NCBI RefSeq assembly: GCF_052056915.1
Contig: NZ_CP195119.1
Span: 3,162,001-3,226,000 of the forward strand
Reading direction: 5' to 3'
Length of the DNA: 64,000 nt
Origin: MTP4 sp052056915
GTDB lineage: Archaea; Halobacteriota; Methanosarcinia; Methanosarcinales; Methanosarcinaceae
The translations under genes and the position numbers were made by a program. The notes under the pieces are model-generated. The model saw only the letters and a list, made by a program, of their open reading frames with translations, searched no databases and was not told the DNA's origin. The stretch's first letter is position 1, and each line of letters starts with the position of its first letter. Positions 62,392 to 64,000 of the stretch are shown one piece after another.

Positions 62392-63006
62392 ATGGTTAGC
62401 GTTGGTCAGGAATTGCTGAATGTCCCGTTCGGGGATATGATTAAAGAGATGGCTCTTGCAATTGCGGAAGGGCAGATGGCACTCGACATGAACTCCGTGC
62501 AGGTCGCACAGGCGCTTGCGGCAACCGAGCTGGATGCCGGCAGTGTTGTGATGTATGTCGAGGAAACCGTGGACGAAGACGGGAACGTGACTGCTACGAA
62601 TGTTGTCACGAACGACAGCCCCATGTCCCTGCTTACTTACGGGCTCGAACCCCGTTTCTATGAGTTCACCGAGTCTGTCATCGAAGTGAAGATGGCAATC
62701 ACGATGATGAGGGAACGCTCCCTTGAGCTCAAGTACGGAAGCGAATTCAAGTTCACGAACCAGTCAAAGATCAAGGGCAGCTACAAGTCCGGAGGGCTTG
62801 CAGGGCTCCTCTTCGGCAAGGCAAAGGTGAGCGCTGAAAACACGACGACGGTTGCTTACACTTCCACGTTCAATGCAAAGTACAACTCCAAATATTCCTT
62901 CAAGGAAGAAGGCACAAGCCTCCTTCGGACAACCCTGAAACCCGTTCCGGCCCCCGATAGGGCAATACCCAAGGTAACGGTTAAGGAAAGCGGCGGATCC
63001 AGCTGA
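62392..63006 (+). CDS. Cassette gene A: 204-residue protein of unknown function
   Basis: I do not recognise the family. The N-terminal part ELLNVPFGDMIKEMALAIAEGQMALD (near 8-33) is amphipathic helical, followed by a strand-rich centre (PRFYEFTESVIEVKMAITM, near 87-105) and a Gly/Ser/Lys-rich tail with TSTFNAKYNSKYSF. The pattern of a helix, then an alternating-strand stretch with Y/F, is shared with gene B downstream, so the two look distantly related. No signal peptide or membrane helix. Missing from cassette copy 1. Confidence 0.75.
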   Translation: MVSVGQELLNVPFGDMIKEMALAIAEGQMALDMNSVQVAQALAATELDAGSVVMYVEETVDEDGNVTATNVVTNDSPMSLLTYGLEPRFYEFTESVIEVKMAITMMRERSLELKYGSEFKFTNQSKIKGSYKSGGLAGLLFGKAKVSAENTTTVAYTSTFNAKYNSKYSFKEEGTSLLRTTLKPVPAPDRAIPKVTVKESGGSS

Positions 63007-63150
63007 TCCCTGCCCGTACGACTCTCCCGGCTCTCCGGGGGCTGTTGAAGGCTTTCCGGAGGGTTGGGGGCATCAACGGTACGGCCGCCCGGTGAGGTCC
63101 GGCTGTGCCTGCGCACTTTTTTGCAATAATCGTTCTAAGGAGTTGTTAAT

Positions 63151-63555
63151 TTGGCTAAAAATGGGGAAGAGATCGAGGAAGTACTGATAACTCCTCTATC
63201 AAAGCTTTTGGGGGAAGTTGGGCGCTCCGTAGCCGAGACCCAGTGGACCCTTGACCGTAACTCCATCAGGACCCAGCTCGAAATCGAGGCTGACGAGGTA
63301 ATGAAAGAGTATGATGTCCAGGCTCCCTGGTACCACATCCCGGAAGTTGACCTTGAGCTTAAGATGTCGCTTACGGTGAAGCTCGAGGAAGAACGGGACT
63401 CCAAAAATGTGGTCCGGGGCTACAAGCCTGTCCTGAATGCGGCGCCTCTTAATGCTTCGTATAACTCGCTTTATAGCTACAATGTGCAGGGTTCGAGCTG
63501 CATCAAGGCTAAAATAGTGTCCATCCCGGCTTCTTCAAAGGTCAGGGAGGAGTAA
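63151..63555 (+). CDS. Cassette gene B: 134-residue protein of unknown function
   Basis: A cytoplasmic-looking protein without signal or membrane helix. The helical start (IEEVLITPLSKLLGEVG and SVAETQWTLDRNSI) and the strand-like PWYHIPEVDLELKMSLTV (near 58-75) resemble gene A. The C terminus ends with a second strand pair and KVREE. The start is TTG with AAGGAG eight bases ahead; no better start exists. It lies between gene A and gene C, with 144 and 21 bases between them. A broken copy is at 57369-57776. Confidence 0.75.
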   Translation: MAKNGEEIEEVLITPLSKLLGEVGRSVAETQWTLDRNSIRTQLEIEADEVMKEYDVQAPWYHIPEVDLELKMSLTVKLEEERDSKNVVRGYKPVLNAAPLNASYNSLYSYNVQGSSCIKAKIVSIPASSKVREE

Positions 63556-63576
63556 GGTCCTTTCAGGAGGAATGGA

Positions 63577-64000
63577 ATGGAGAATATTAAGGAGCTCAGG
63601 AACAACCTGGAAACATTTAGAAGGAAGGGGGTAATTGATAACCGCAGTTATACGGTCATGTTGAATAATCTCAAAGGGCTGGAGGCAGGGCTTGAATCCG
63701 TGGAAAAGACGTCTTCGGTCTATAAGGAAAGTTCGGAAAGGTTGTTGAAGGAAAAAATTCTCCTGGCGCAGGAAAAAGACGCCCTGTCAATCCAGGTGGC
63801 AAAACTTTCCAGGGAGAAATTGGAACTCGAATCAAGGATTTCGGTGCTCCAGAAGACCCGGCCTGCCTTATCGCCGACAAACCTCGTGAGCACTTTCAAA
63901 ACTTCACTTGAAGAAATGGACAGGGGGCTTAAAAAGGCGCCATCCGGGACAAAGTACAGTGTCAGCAGTATGAACGTGACCCTGAAGACCAATCTTGCCC
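63577..64000 (+). CDS. Cassette gene C, copy 2, cut by the window end
   Basis: The first 141 residues of a paralogue of the PASTA-repeat protein at 57799. MENIKELRNNLETFRRKG matches MEEIVELKNNLENFNRIG, the coiled coil has one heptad block instead of several, and the conserved LVSTFKTSLEEMD and MNVTLKTNLA follow. GGAGG precedes the ATG; an ATG five bases upstream (63572) is out of frame. Whether it carries PASTA repeats cannot be seen. Confidence 0.85.
   Translation, partial: MENIKELRNNLETFRRKGVIDNRSYTVMLNNLKGLEAGLESVEKTSSVYKESSERLLKEKILLAQEKDALSIQVAKLSREKLELESRISVLQKTRPALSPTNLVSTFKTSLEEMDRGLKKAPSGTKYSVSSMNVTLKTNLA

Overview
The window looks like a Methanosarcina-type methanogenic archaeon. 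It combines an archaeal-type S-adenosylmethionine synthetase, a digeranylgeranylglyceryl-phosphate synthase-like UbiA enzyme, deoxyhypusine synthase, an RNA-ligase-partner PIN protein, indolepyruvate:ferredoxin oxidoreductase, a CooC-type ATPase, and an archaeosortase with a PEF-CTERM substrate. Genes often carry GGTGAT/GGAGG ribosome binding sites with TTG or GTG starts, and long AT-rich gaps hold short tandem repeats. No rRNA, tRNA or CRISPR array was recognised.

Region by region. 0-24 kb is mostly housekeeping: a FecCD/FecE-type ABC pair (cut by the window edge), a CetZ/FtsZ-like GTPase, a CARDB-like surface protein, NAD biosynthesis (nadC divergent from nadX and nadA), lipid prenyltransferase, SAM synthetase, PIN protein, zinc-ribbon and thioredoxin-fold proteins, a FetAB-like ABC pair, deoxyhypusine synthase with pyrF, an MscS channel, a CooC-like ATPase, a TumE-type toxin-antitoxin pair and iorAB. 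Several intergenic gaps hold tandem arrays with unrelated units of 13-61 bp.

24-50 kb is a cell-surface region that becomes strongly AT-rich after about 33 kb. It carries a VanZ-like protein, a GlcNAc-1-P transferase-like enzyme, a cohesin/PGF-pre-PGF protein, a 994-residue beta-helix protein with cohesin and dockerin, an IS630 remnant, and a coupled DUF4956-CotH-VTC operon. A run of glycan genes follows: polysaccharide deacetylase, FemAB-like, DUF354, WbqC, GNAT, PIG-L, GT2, a GT-C-like membrane protein, and beyond an IS-like element a second deacetylase and a Wzx-type flippase. The element at 44.75-47.0 kb has about 208-bp terminal inverted repeats, two overlapping DUF1670-like genes and four copies of a palindrome.

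50-57 kb looks like a protein-sorting neighbourhood: archaeosortase C-like protein, M48 protease, DUF1616 protein, a small PEF-CTERM protein with a strong leader hairpin, and an unlisted 51-residue zinc-ribbon gene.

57-64 kb holds two copies of a three-gene cassette (A, B, C). Copy 2 has intact A (204 aa), intact B (134 aa) and the start of C. In copy 1 gene A is cleanly deleted, B is a pseudogene, and C is a 1362-residue coiled-coil protein with a polyserine tract and 12 PASTA-like repeats. PASTA domains normally belong to peptidoglycan-binding bacterial proteins, so a cytoplasmic-looking archaeal array is the best candidate here for an undescribed system.
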